The translations under genes were made by a program, and so were the position numbers. Below, in pieces: positions 31,280 to 39,212 of a stretch of 64,000 nt of DNA (the first letter of the stretch is position 1; every line of letters starts with the position of its first letter). Source of the DNA: Mycobacterium botniense (GTDB lineage: Bacteria; Actinomycetota; Actinomycetes; Mycobacteriales; Mycobacteriaceae). The stretch spans positions 620,001 through 684,000 of the forward strand of contig NZ_BLKW01000004.1 of NCBI RefSeq assembly GCF_010723305.1, read 5' to 3'. Below the pieces are notes generated by a model. That model was not told the DNA's origin. It saw only the letters and a program-made list of their open reading frames with translations, and made no database searches.

Positions 31280-31927
31280 ATGGCGCAGCGCAAGAACCGC
31301 CGCAGTCACCGGAGCTCCGGTGCTGCCACAGCCGTAACCGGGCCCGCGGCCGCGTCATGTCTACATAGTGTCGATATCCATGCGCCGGCCCGCCGGGAAA
31401 GCGGTTCGCTCTGGAATCGCCGCCGGGTGCTGTTGCTGAACTCGACGTACGAGCCGCTGACCGCGTTGCCCGTACGCCGGGCGATCATCATGCTGATCTG
31501 CGCTAAAGCCGAGGTTGTCCACGACGATCCGTCCGGTCTGGTGATCCACTCCGCGACTAGGTCGATCGTGGTGCCCTCGGTCATCCGGCTGCGTTCGTAC
31601 GTCCGTGTGCCCTATCGGGCACGGGTCCCGCTGACACGGGCCGCGCTGATGCACCGTGACCGCTTCTCGTGCGTGTACTGCGGGGCGAAGGCCGACACCG
31701 TTGACCACGTGATTCCGCGCAGCCGTGGGGGTGACCATTCCTGGGAGAACTGCGTTGCGTCCTGCTCGACGTGCAATCACCGCAAAGGCGACCGGCTGCT
31801 GGCGGAACTGGGCTGGACACTGCGCCGCACCCCCACGCCACCGAATGGACAGCATTGGCGCTTGCTGTCGACGGTCAAAGAACTCGACCCCGCGTGGATG
31901 CGGTATCTGGGTGAGGGCGCCGCGTAG
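31280..31927 (+). CDS. HNH endonuclease family protein
   Basis: 215 aa. ATG 31280 has GGAGG four bases before it; the frame is open upstream but SD and composition favour this start. C-terminal HNH domain: CVYCGAKADTVDHVIPRSRGGDHSWENCVASCSTCNHRKGD, listed here in its parts: first zinc pair CVYC, the DHV/I-P-R-S core, and second pair CSTC. The N-terminal region (RRVLLLNSTYEPLTALPVRRAIIMLI) is the conserved partner domain of this stand-alone actinobacterial HNH type (M. tuberculosis Rv2469c). No restriction or phage genes are adjacent, so the biological role is unclear; a housekeeping nuclease is as likely as defence. Confidence 0.85.
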   Translation: MAQRKNRRSHRSSGAATAVTGPAAASCLHSVDIHAPARRESGSLWNRRRVLLLNSTYEPLTALPVRRAIIMLICAKAEVVHDDPSGLVIHSATRSIVVPSVIRLRSYVRVPYRARVPLTRAALMHRDRFSCVYCGAKADTVDHVIPRSRGGDHSWENCVASCSTCNHRKGDRLLAELGWTLRRTPTPPNGQHWRLLSTVKELDPAWMRYLGEGAA

Positions 31928-31941
31928 CTTTCGCGGTGGGA

Positions 31942-31947
31942 TACGGT
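31942..31947 (+). promoter_or_regulatory. -10 box, possible leaderless start of ctaJ
   Basis: TACGGT at 31942-31947, seven bases before GTG 31955, and no SD in front of that codon. Suggests a leaderless ctaJ transcript separate from the HNH gene 27 bp upstream. Confidence 0.35.
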
Positions 31948-31954
31948 TTGCGTC

Positions 31955-32191
31955 GTGAGCATGCTGGAGATCCACCTCTACTTCGTGGGCATCCCGTTGG
32001 CGTTGGTGGCTGTGCTGGTGCCGCTGATCTGGTCGCGTAAAGGCCCCCACCCGCCGACGTATCGGCTGTCAGAGCCCTGGACGCACCCGCCGATCCTGTG
32101 GGCGGCAGTCGACGAGGATATCGGCGGCGGTCACCAGGGGCACGGCACATCGGAGTTCAGCGTAGGAGGTGGGGCCAGTGGTACCTGGTGA
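31955..32191 (+). CDS. ctaJ: Cytochrome aa3 oxidase accessory subunit CtaJ
   Basis: 78 aa with one transmembrane helix ([19 protein letters not shown], about residues 8-26) followed by a basic-Pro stretch and [18 protein letters not shown]. The form (single TM, then the PPTYR and PW/PP motifs) and the neighbours (DUF5130 gene and pepN) match the M. smegmatis gene identified as CtaJ in structures of the CIII2-CIV2 respiratory supercomplex. GTG 31955 or ATG 31961 can start it. The last 14 bases overlap the next gene. Confidence 0.75.
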   Translation: MSMLEIHLYFVGIPLALVAVLVPLIWSRKGPHPPTYRLSEPWTHPPILWAAVDEDIGGGHQGHGTSEFSVGGGASGTW

Positions 32192-32654
32192 CGTCGCGAC
32201 GCTCGACACCACCGCCTTGCCCGAGGGCTGGGTGGTCACTTCGAGTGGCCGGATCTCCGGAGTCACCCAGCCCGGCGATGTGTCGCTGCACTATCCGTTC
32301 CCCATCAAGGATCTCGTCGCCTTAGACGACGCGCTGACCTACGGATCGCGGGCGTCCAAAGCGCGATTCGCCGTCTACATCGGCGACCTGGGCAGCGACA
32401 CCGCTGCGCGGGCCCGCGAGATCCTCGCCAAGGTGCCGACACCGAATGACGCTGTGCTGCTCGCTGTTTCACCCAACCAGCGCGCGATCGAGGTGGTCTA
32501 CGGCGCCGGTGTGCGAGGACGGGGCGCCGAGTCGGTGGCCCCGGTGGCTGTAGCCGCCGCCGCGTCGGCGTTTCAGCAGGGCAATCTGATCGACGGGCTG
32601 ATCAGCGCGATCCGGGTGATGAGCGCGGGAATTTCGCCGGGTCCCCCGCACTGA
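32178..32654 (+). CDS. DUF5130 (TPM-like) domain protein
   Basis: 158 aa from GTG 32178, which has GGAGGT seven bases before it; a GTG at 32169 overlaps that SD and is less likely. Resembles DUF5130/TPM-type proteins (M. tuberculosis Rv2468c): [41 protein letters not shown] and [24 protein letters not shown] are the conserved parts. No signal peptide or TM segment. It overlaps ctaJ by 14 bases, so the two are co-expressed, which hints at a link with respiratory complex assembly (inference). The C-terminus [18 protein letters not shown] resembles the end of TPM domains. Confidence 0.78.
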   Translation: MVPGDVATLDTTALPEGWVVTSSGRISGVTQPGDVSLHYPFPIKDLVALDDALTYGSRASKARFAVYIGDLGSDTAARAREILAKVPTPNDAVLLAVSPNQRAIEVVYGAGVRGRGAESVAPVAVAAAASAFQQGNLIDGLISAIRVMSAGISPGPPH

Positions 32655-32669
32655 ATGTGCGCTTTTGGC

Positions 32670-32731
32670 CGCGAGCGTGCGTGTTTGTGCGCGACACGCC
32701 GCGGACCGGTGTACACGTGTGCACGCTCGCG
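32670..32731. repeat. Inverted repeat at the convergent junction before pepN
   Basis: CGCGAGCGTGC (32670-32680) and GCACGCTCGCG (32721-32731), perfect 11-bp arms about 40 bp apart, between two converging genes. The interior is also dyad-like (GTGTACAC). Likely a bidirectional terminator or a copy of a dispersed intergenic palindrome; I saw no second copy in this window. Confidence 0.45.
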
Positions 32732-32743
32732 CAATACGCGCGG

Positions 32744-35317
32744 TCAGGCGGCATCGAACGTGCGGGCCTTCAGTGCGCGCTCGACCCCGGCTTTGCCCTC
32801 CACTACCAGCCGGCGTAGCGCCGGCGGTACGTCCGGGCTGGCCAGAAACTCGTCAGCGGCGGCGATACCGTCGTCGCTGATATCCCAGGAGGGGTACAGG
32901 CCGACCACCACCGTCTGCGCCACTTCGCTGGATCGCCGCTGCCAGACTCCGGGAATCGCCTGGAAGTAGCGAGCGGTGAACGGCGCGAGCAGATCACTCT
33001 GCCCGGGTGCGACGATGCCCGCGATGATCGACCGCGCCACGACGTTGGGCAACGTGTCGTCTTCGACCACTCGGGTCCACGCTTTGTCCTTGACCTCGAA
33101 CTGCGGCCGCGCCGCCGCGGCCTGGGCGCCGTGCCGCTTACCGGCCGCGGTCGGGTCGCGTTGCACCTCGGCGTCAATGAAGGGCGTGTCCGGGCCGTCC
33201 GCATCGATGTACCCTGCCCTGGCCAGTGCCGTCACGATGCGCCACCGCAGGTCGGTGTCCACCACCAGGCCGGCCAATCCCTGCCGGACCGGGTCGGCCT
33301 CCAGCAACGCCGACAGCACCTCGGTATGCCGTGCCGAGAGCACCGACGAGCAGAGCGCGTTGACGAACGCCAGCTGGTGATCCGACCCGTGCTCGGCGCC
33401 GCGGGCCAGCTCCAGCAGCCGGTCAGCGAATGCCGGCCATCCCTGCGATCGGGCCCAGCCCGGCTCGGCGTAGGAGTTCAGCGCGGTCTGCGCCTGCGCC
33501 AGCAGCCGCTGGGCCACCCCGACATCGGATTCAGCGTGGACAGCGCGGCAGACCAGTGACACGAAATCGCGGGCCTTAAGCTCGGCTTCGCGGGTCATCT
33601 CCCACGCCGCTGACCACACCAGCGTGCGCGGCAGCGGCTCGGCGATGTCGGCGATACGCTCCAGCGCGGTGCGCAGCGACTCGGGGTCGAGCCGCAACGC
33701 GCAATAGGTGAGATCGTCGTCGTTGACTAAAACCAATTTTCCACGTGAAATACCTTGCAGCGCAGGGATTTCCGTGACTGGGCCAGCGACGTCGAGTTCC
33801 TCGCGGTGTACCCGCACCAGCTTGCCGGTGCTGTCGTCGTCGTAGATTCCGACCGCCAGCCGGTGCACCCGTGTCTCACCGGCGCCCGGCGTGGCGCCGC
33901 TCTGGGTCACCGCGAAGCGGGTGAACCGGCCGTCGGCGTCGACGTCGAAGTCGGCGCGCAGCGTGTTCAGCCCCGTCGTCTTGAGCCATTGGCGTCCCCA
34001 GTCGGAGAGGTCACGGCCCGACGCATTCTCCAGGGCGCTGATCAGGTCGTCGAATGTGGCGTTGTCGAAGGCATGGGCGCGGAAATAGTCGTGCAACCCG
34101 GCCAAAAAGTTTTCCAGGCCGACATAGGCCACCAGCTGCTTGAGCACGCTAGCGCCTTTGGCGTAGGTGATGCCGTCGAAGTTGACCTCGACTGCGGCCA
34201 GGTCGGGGATATCGGCGGCGATCGGGTGCGTCGACGGAAGCTGATCCTGCCGGTACGCCCACGCCTTCTCGGCGTTAGCGAATGTGGTCCAGGCATGAGT
34301 GAATTCGGTGGCCTCGCTTTGGCATAGCACAGCGGCGAAGGTGGCGAAGGATTCATTGAGCCACAGGTCATCCCACCACCGCATGGTGACCAGGTCGCCG
34401 AACCACATGTGTGCCATCTCGTGCAGCAGCGTCTCCGCGCGCCGCTCATAGGAAGCCCGGGTCACCTTGCTACGAAAGACGTAATCCTCCACAAACGTTA
34501 CCGCGCCGGCATTTTCCATTGCGCCAGCGTTGAATTCGGGTACAAACAATTGGTCGTACTTGCTGAACGCATAGGGAACGCGAAAGTGTTTGTGGTAGAA
34601 GTTAAATCCTTGTTTGGTCTGAATGAACAGCCGATCGGGGTCCATGTGCTGGGCGAGTGATGCCCGGCAAAACAGCCGCAACGGAATGGTGCCGTACTCA
34701 TCGGTGTAGATATCATCCCAGCGCGCGTACGGGCCGGCGATCAGCGCCACCAGGTAGGTGCTCAACCGCGGGGTGGTGGCAAACGTGTGCACCCCGTTGT
34801 CGATGCTCGCCGTGGGTGCGTTGGAGATCACCTGCCAGTGATCAGGGGCTTTGACCGTGATGTCGAACGTGGCCTTGAGATCGGGTTGGTCGAAGCAGGC
34901 GAACATCCGTTTGGCGTCGGCGGTTTCGAACTGTGAGTACACGTAGACCTCGTCATCGACCGGGTCGACGAAGCGGTGCAGCCCTTCACCGCTATTGGAG
35001 TAGCGGCAATCCGCCTCGACGACGACGACGTTGTGCTCGGCCAAGCCGGTGAGCGCAATGCCGCGGGATTCGTCATAACCGGAGATGTCCAGTTCGTGGC
35101 CGTTGAGGGTGGCGTGGTGCACGGTATCGGCAGCGATGTCGATGACGGTGTCAGCACCCGCGAGGGCACGGAACGTGACGGTCGTCGCGGACCGGAAGGT
35201 GTGCTCGCCGGGCCGGCCGTGGCCGTCGGTCAGATCGAGGGTGATCCGGTAGCTATCGACGGTGATCAGGGCAGCGCGTTCGACCGCCTGGTCTCGGGTC
35301 AGATTGGGAAGTGCCAC
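32744..35317 (-). CDS. pepN: Aminopeptidase N (M1 zinc metallopeptidase)
   Basis: 857 aa M1 peptidase (M. tuberculosis PepN 861). Exopeptidase motif GAMENAG (265-271), zinc site HEMAH (299-303) with the third ligand Glu322 in LWLNESFA, and a downstream catalytic Tyr expected near 385. A four-domain layout is apparent: N-terminal beta domain (MFACFDQPDLKATFDITV), thermolysin-like domain, and a C-terminal ERAP1_C-like helical domain. No signal peptide, so cytosolic. Monocistronic; its upstream region is shared with the divergent thioredoxin-fold gene (252 bp without other features). Confidence 0.94.
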   Translation of the reverse strand: MALPNLTRDQAVERAALITVDSYRITLDLTDGHGRPGEHTFRSATTVTFRALAGADTVIDIAADTVHHATLNGHELDISGYDESRGIALTGLAEHNVVVVEADCRYSNSGEGLHRFVDPVDDEVYVYSQFETADAKRMFACFDQPDLKATFDITVKAPDHWQVISNAPTASIDNGVHTFATTPRLSTYLVALIAGPYARWDDIYTDEYGTIPLRLFCRASLAQHMDPDRLFIQTKQGFNFYHKHFRVPYAFSKYDQLFVPEFNAGAMENAGAVTFVEDYVFRSKVTRASYERRAETLLHEMAHMWFGDLVTMRWWDDLWLNESFATFAAVLCQSEATEFTHAWTTFANAEKAWAYRQDQLPSTHPIAADIPDLAAVEVNFDGITYAKGASVLKQLVAYVGLENFLAGLHDYFRAHAFDNATFDDLISALENASGRDLSDWGRQWLKTTGLNTLRADFDVDADGRFTRFAVTQSGATPGAGETRVHRLAVGIYDDDSTGKLVRVHREELDVAGPVTEIPALQGISRGKLVLVNDDDLTYCALRLDPESLRTALERIADIAEPLPRTLVWSAAWEMTREAELKARDFVSLVCRAVHAESDVGVAQRLLAQAQTALNSYAEPGWARSQGWPAFADRLLELARGAEHGSDHQLAFVNALCSSVLSARHTEVLSALLEADPVRQGLAGLVVDTDLRWRIVTALARAGYIDADGPDTPFIDAEVQRDPTAAGKRHGAQAAAARPQFEVKDKAWTRVVEDDTLPNVVARSIIAGIVAPGQSDLLAPFTARYFQAIPGVWQRRSSEVAQTVVVGLYPSWDISDDGIAAADEFLASPDVPPALRRLVVEGKAGVERALKARTFDAA

Positions 35318-35569
35318 GTCTCCAACTTAGGCATGGTGCGCGGTGGAACTGTCCGGGACCGCACGACCCCGACGGACACTTGTGCCCGGACAGCCCCTAC
35401 GTCGGGGCTCCTGCACCCGGACGGCGACCCCCGGTCGATGGATGGTCGACAGGTGCGCCTGCGGCCCGGCTGAGCCGGGGTGGGCGATCCGGGCAGCTTG
35501 GCGGGAACAGTCCCGCTGCGGCTACGGTTGTGCTCGGCGGGAATTCCACCGTCGAGGAAAGGACGCTGC

Positions 35570-36178
35570 ATGGCTGAGAAGTCCGTGGCCGATTTCTGGT
35601 TCGACCCGCTGTGCCCCTGGGCCTGGATCACGTCGCGCTGGATCCTCGAGGTGGAGAAGGTTCGCGATATCGAGACCCACTTCCATGTCATGAGCCTGGC
35701 GGTGCTCAACGAGGGCCGCGAACTGCCCGAAAAATACCGCGAAGGGATGGCGAAGGCCTGGGGACCGGTGCGGGTCGCGATCGCCGCCGAACAGCTGCAC
35801 GGCTCCCAGGTCTTGGCCCCGCTGTACACCGCGATGGGCACCCGCATTCATAACGAGGGCAACAAGGATCTGGCTGACGTGATCAAGCAGTCGCTTGCCG
35901 AGGTGGGCCTCCCGGCGGCTCTGGCCGACGCCGCCGACACCGATGCCTATGACGAGGCGCTGCGGAAAAGCCACCACGCCGGGATGGATGCGGTCGGAGC
36001 GGACGTCGGCACGCCGACCATTCACGTCAACGGGGTGGCATTCTTCGGGCCGGTGCTGTCGAAGATCCCGCGCGGCGAAGACGCCGGCAAGCTGTGGGAT
36101 GCGTCGGTGATTTTCGCGTCCTACCCCCATTTCTGGGAGCTCAAGCGGACCCGGACCGAGCCGCCGCAGTTCGACTAG
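35570..36178 (+). CDS. DsbA-like thioredoxin-fold protein, Rv2466c family, with CPWA active site
   Basis: 202 aa. ATG 35570; SD-like GAGGAAAGG upstream. Close to M. tuberculosis Rv2466c (about 207 aa), a mycothiol-linked oxidoreductase that activates nitro prodrugs: [62 protein letters not shown] and [21 protein letters not shown]. The active site reads C15-P-W-A18, where I recall CPWC in M. tuberculosis, so the resolving Cys is absent. A one-Cys mechanism relying on mycothiol would be needed. Monothiol CPxA versions exist in other actinobacterial relatives as far as I remember. Confidence 0.88.
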   Translation: MAEKSVADFWFDPLCPWAWITSRWILEVEKVRDIETHFHVMSLAVLNEGRELPEKYREGMAKAWGPVRVAIAAEQLHGSQVLAPLYTAMGTRIHNEGNKDLADVIKQSLAEVGLPAALADAADTDAYDEALRKSHHAGMDAVGADVGTPTIHVNGVAFFGPVLSKIPRGEDAGKLWDASVIFASYPHFWELKRTRTEPPQFD

Positions 36179-36186
36179 GGGAGCGG

Positions 36187-36236
36187 GTGTGAACTCTACG
36201 ACGCGACGCGCCGTGCATCCGTCGCCTCGTTCACAC
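36187..36236. repeat. Nested inverted repeat between the thioredoxin-fold gene and rpiB
   Basis: GTGTGAAC (36187-36194) pairs with GTTCACAC (36229-36236); inside it GCGACG (36203-36208) pairs with CGTCGC (36220-36225). Together they make a two-storey hairpin 9 bp past the upstream stop and 26 bp before rpiB. Probably a terminator or an operator; there is no U-tract. Confidence 0.4.
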
Positions 36237-36261
36237 TGGGCGCACATGGGCGTCGGGCAGA

Positions 36262-36750
36262 ATGGCGGGCATGCGTGTCTACCTCGGTGCTGACCATGCC
36301 GGTTACGAACTCAAGCAGCAGATCATCGAGCACCTGACGAAGTCCGGACACCAGCCGATCGACTGCGGTGCGTTCAGCTACCGGTCCGACGACGACTACC
36401 CCCCGTATTGCATCGCGGCCGCGTCGCGGACCGTGGCCGACCCGGGCAGCCTCGGCATCGTGGTCGGCGGATCGGGCAACGGTGAGCAGATCGCCGCCAA
36501 CAAGGTGCCGGGCGTGCGCTGCGCACTGGCGTGGAGTGTCGAGACCGCCGCTTTGGCTCGCCAACACAACAACGCCCAGTTGATCGGCATCGGCGGACGG
36601 ATGCACACCGTAGCCGAGGCATTGGCCATCGTCGACGCTTTCGTGCGCACACCCTGGTCGAAAGCCGAACGTCACCAACGGCGCATTGACATGCTGACCG
36701 AATACGAACGCACCCACGAACCTCCGCCGGTGCCCGGCGCTGACACCTGA
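36262..36750 (+). CDS. rpiB: Ribose-5-phosphate isomerase B
   Basis: 162 aa, RpiB/LacAB family: N-terminal MAGMRVYLGADHAGYELK (substrate-binding ADHAGYELK), IVVGGSGNGEQIAANKVPGVRCALAW (catalytic loop region, GSGNG), and HNNAQLIGIGGRMHTVAEALAIVDAFV. Interconverts ribulose-5- and ribose-5-phosphate in the pentose phosphate pathway. Mycobacterial RpiB uses a Glu rather than the Cys of E. coli as base; the segment here fits that. ATG 36262 is preferred over 36271 because the family begins M-x-G-M-R-V-Y. Six bp before nei1. Confidence 0.94.
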   Translation: MAGMRVYLGADHAGYELKQQIIEHLTKSGHQPIDCGAFSYRSDDDYPPYCIAAASRTVADPGSLGIVVGGSGNGEQIAANKVPGVRCALAWSVETAALARQHNNAQLIGIGGRMHTVAEALAIVDAFVRTPWSKAERHQRRIDMLTEYERTHEPPPVPGADT

Positions 36751-36755
36751 CGCGC

Positions 36756-37562
36756 GTGCCCGAGGGGCACACACTGCACCGCCTGGCCCGGCTGCACCAG
36801 CGCAGGTTCGCCGGGAGGCCGGTCGCGGTAACCAGTCCGCAGGGCCGTTTCACCTCGTCGGCCGCGGCGGTCGACGGCCGGGTGCTGCAGAATGCCAGCG
36901 CCTGGGGCAAGCACCTTTTCCACCGCTATGACGGCGAGTTGACCGTGCACGTGCATCTCGGCCTGTACGGCACCTTTACCGAATGGCCCGTGGACAGGGC
37001 AGCGGGCCTACCGGCAGCGGTGGGGCAGGTGCGGATGCGCATGGTGGGTGCCGAATACGGCACCGACCTGCGCGGGCCGGCAGTCTGCGAACTGCTTGAG
37101 GCCGCCGAGGCTGCCGAGGTGGTTTCCCGGCTGGGCCCTGACCCGCTGCGCCGCGGTGCTGACCCCGCGGCGGTGTGGGCGCGGATCACCAGATCGCGCA
37201 GACCTATCGGCGCGCTCTTGATGGACCAGGCGGTCATCGCCGGGGTGGGCAATGTGTACCGCAGTGAGGTGCTGTTTCGCCAGGGGATCGACCCGTATCG
37301 CGCCGGCCGTGCGATCAGCGAAGCAGAATTCGCCGCGACGTGGTCTGATCTGGTGGGACTGATGAGGGTCGGTCTGCGCCGCGGCATGATCATCGTGGTC
37401 CGCCCCGAACACGACCATGGCCTGCCCTCCTATGCACCGGGGCGGCCGCGCACCTACGTGTACCGCCGCGCCGGTGAACCATGCCGGGTCTGCACGACAT
37501 CGATTCGCACCGCAGACCTGGAGGGCCGGCACGTGTTCTGGTGTCCGGGCTGTCAGGCGTAA
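36756..37562 (+). CDS. nei1: Fpg/Nei family DNA glycosylase (endonuclease VIII 1)
   Basis: 268 aa. Begins (GTG)PEGHTLHRLARLH: the N-terminal Pro-Glu is the catalytic pair of Nei enzymes. Helix-two-turn-helix around LLMDQAVIAGVGNVYRSEVLFRQGIDPYRAG (residues about 150-180) and a C-terminal zinc finger CRVC with second pair CPGC closing the protein. Removes oxidised pyrimidines in base excision repair. Directly follows rpiB (5-bp gap) and converges on lipP. Confidence 0.92.
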   Translation: MPEGHTLHRLARLHQRRFAGRPVAVTSPQGRFTSSAAAVDGRVLQNASAWGKHLFHRYDGELTVHVHLGLYGTFTEWPVDRAAGLPAAVGQVRMRMVGAEYGTDLRGPAVCELLEAAEAAEVVSRLGPDPLRRGADPAAVWARITRSRRPIGALLMDQAVIAGVGNVYRSEVLFRQGIDPYRAGRAISEAEFAATWSDLVGLMRVGLRRGMIIVVRPEHDHGLPSYAPGRPRTYVYRRAGEPCRVCTTSIRTADLEGRHVFWCPGCQA

Positions 37563-37619
37563 GGGCTGTCTGGGCTGGCCGAGCGCTCGATTACCGTCGG
37601 AGTGCTCGCCAGCGGGCCG

Positions 37620-38804
37620 TCAAGGTGTGGTCACGCCCAGCGCGGCGTAGATTTCGTTGCTCAGTGCCATACTGCGCGGGTCTGCGTTGGCTTTGGTGGC
37701 ATCGAAGCGGTTCATGACGTACGCGTAGCCGATCCGGTGCTCCAGGTCGACGAACGCAAACGAACCGCCCAAGCCGCCGTGGCCGAAGATCCGTGGGTTG
37801 GGGCCGTTGAGGCACCGCTGATTGAGCATGTATCCGAGCCCCCACGCGTGGTCGGCCACCCGGGGGCCTAACACGAGATCGGTGTCCAAGCCGCCCTGTG
37901 ATACCCGTACCAGTTCCATGTGGCGGCGCGTCAGTAGCTTCTCCTGGGCGAGAGCATTGTAGAAGGTCGCCATGCCCAGAGCCGACACTTGTCCGTTGTT
38001 GGCGGGGAATTCAAGCTCCAGCCACAACGTGCGGTTGTAGGAGCCGAGTTCGTCGTCGGGAACAAATCCCATGGCGACGGCCAGGCCCGCTTTCGGGTGT
38101 TCAGCGAGTGTGGCGGGACACGCGGGCGCCTGCACCGAGGCCAGCACCTCGCGGACGTGGGGTTTATTCACCGGCTCGGCGCATCGATGATGTTCACTGG
38201 TGGGCAGGCCGATGTGAACATCGATACCCAGCGGTTCGGCGATCTCGCTGCGCAGATATTGACCGACCGTACGGCCGGTGACCCTGCGGACCACCTCGCC
38301 GAGGATGAAACCGAATGTGAACATGTGATAGCCCTGGGCGGTGCCCGGCTCCCACCAGGGCTCAGCGGCGGCCAATCGTTCGCAGACCAGTTCCCAATCA
38401 GCGACTTGCTGCCAGGGTATTGGGCGGCGCGGCCCGATCACCCCGGAGCGGTGGCTCATCACCATGGCGATCGTGACCGCCTCTTTGCCTGCCTGCCCGA
38501 ACTCGGGCCAATAACGCGCCACCGGCGCGAACAGGTCGATCTCACCGCGGTCGGCGAGCTGGTGCACACACGTCGCCGTCAATCCCTTGGTGCCGGAGAG
38601 CACGGTGGCCAGCGTGTCCTCCCGCCACGGTCGGGTCCGGGCGGCGTCAGCAAAACCACCCCACAAATTGACCACGAGTTCCCCGTCGACCCAGGCTGCG
38701 ACGGCGGCGCCGACCTCGCCGCGGACCGCAAAGTTCTGCTCGAACTCGTCGCGCACCCTTTCGAAGCCCGGCGCATACGAGCCCTGAATATCGACGTCGC
38801 CCAT
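37620..38804 (-). CDS. lipP: Esterase/beta-lactamase-fold hydrolase
   Basis: 394 aa serine hydrolase of the class C beta-lactamase-like esterase group (family VIII). Nucleophile motif SxxK is S70-G-T-K73 in TVLSGTKGLTAT; a YHMFTFGFILGEVV segment near 160 supplies the Tyr motif; the C-terminal HGGLGGSFAFVDLEHRIGYAYVMNR is characteristic. No signal peptide. Same length as M. tuberculosis LipP. Natural substrate unknown. It is transcribed toward nei1, 78 bp from tRNA-Gly on the same strand. Confidence 0.9.
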   Translation of the reverse strand: MGDVDIQGSYAPGFERVRDEFEQNFAVRGEVGAAVAAWVDGELVVNLWGGFADAARTRPWREDTLATVLSGTKGLTATCVHQLADRGEIDLFAPVARYWPEFGQAGKEAVTIAMVMSHRSGVIGPRRPIPWQQVADWELVCERLAAAEPWWEPGTAQGYHMFTFGFILGEVVRRVTGRTVGQYLRSEIAEPLGIDVHIGLPTSEHHRCAEPVNKPHVREVLASVQAPACPATLAEHPKAGLAVAMGFVPDDELGSYNRTLWLELEFPANNGQVSALGMATFYNALAQEKLLTRRHMELVRVSQGGLDTDLVLGPRVADHAWGLGYMLNQRCLNGPNPRIFGHGGLGGSFAFVDLEHRIGYAYVMNRFDATKANADPRSMALSNEIYAALGVTTP

Positions 38805-38882
38805 GGCGCCTCGCTGTTGGATGTGTCGACCTCCTCAGCTCCGCCAGCCGGCTCGGCCTCTGGTCCGGGGGACCTGACTTTG

Positions 38883-38953
38883 AGCGGGCGACGGGAATCG
38901 AACCCGCGTCGCTAGTTTGGAAGACTAGGGCTCTACCATTGAGCTACGCCCGC
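38883..38953 (-). tRNA. tRNA-Gly (anticodon TCC)
   Basis: Reverse strand: acceptor GCGGGCG/CGCCCGC, D-arm GCTC/GAGC, anticodon stem CTAGT/ACTAG with loop CTTCCAA (anticodon TCC), T-arm GCGGG/CCCGT-type with loop TTCGATT, discriminator T. CCA not encoded. Divergent from tRNA-Pro. Confidence 0.95.
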
Positions 38954-38972
38954 AGACATTTTCTCGTGCGCG

Positions 38973-39002
38973 AGAGTACGTCGCGACAGACATCAAATCC
39001 AA
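38973..39002 (-). promoter_or_regulatory. Candidate promoter of tRNA-Gly
   Basis: On the minus strand TTGGAT (39002-38997), 18-bp spacer, TACTCT (38978-38973); the tRNA begins 20 bp downstream. Fits a SigA promoter. For tRNA-Pro on the other strand TAGTAT at 39061-39066 is a plausible -10, 14 bp before the gene. Confidence 0.45.
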
Positions 39003-39079
39003 ATGACGTCGATTTGTGACTTGTTCGTGAGGTCGCTGCGGGGACGGCGGGATCGGACCGTAGTATCGCGAGGTCAGCG

Positions 39080-39157
<78 letters not shown>

Positions 39158-39212
39158 CCAGCATGGCGCACCCCATGTCAGCAACGGCACCACGACACCG
39201 AGGAGAACACCC

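Noticed and set aside
31280..31927. HNH protein as part of a restriction or defence island
   Set aside because: Neighbours are core genes (glbO, ctaJ) and the locus is syntenic in mycobacteria; no methylase, helicase or toxin nearby.
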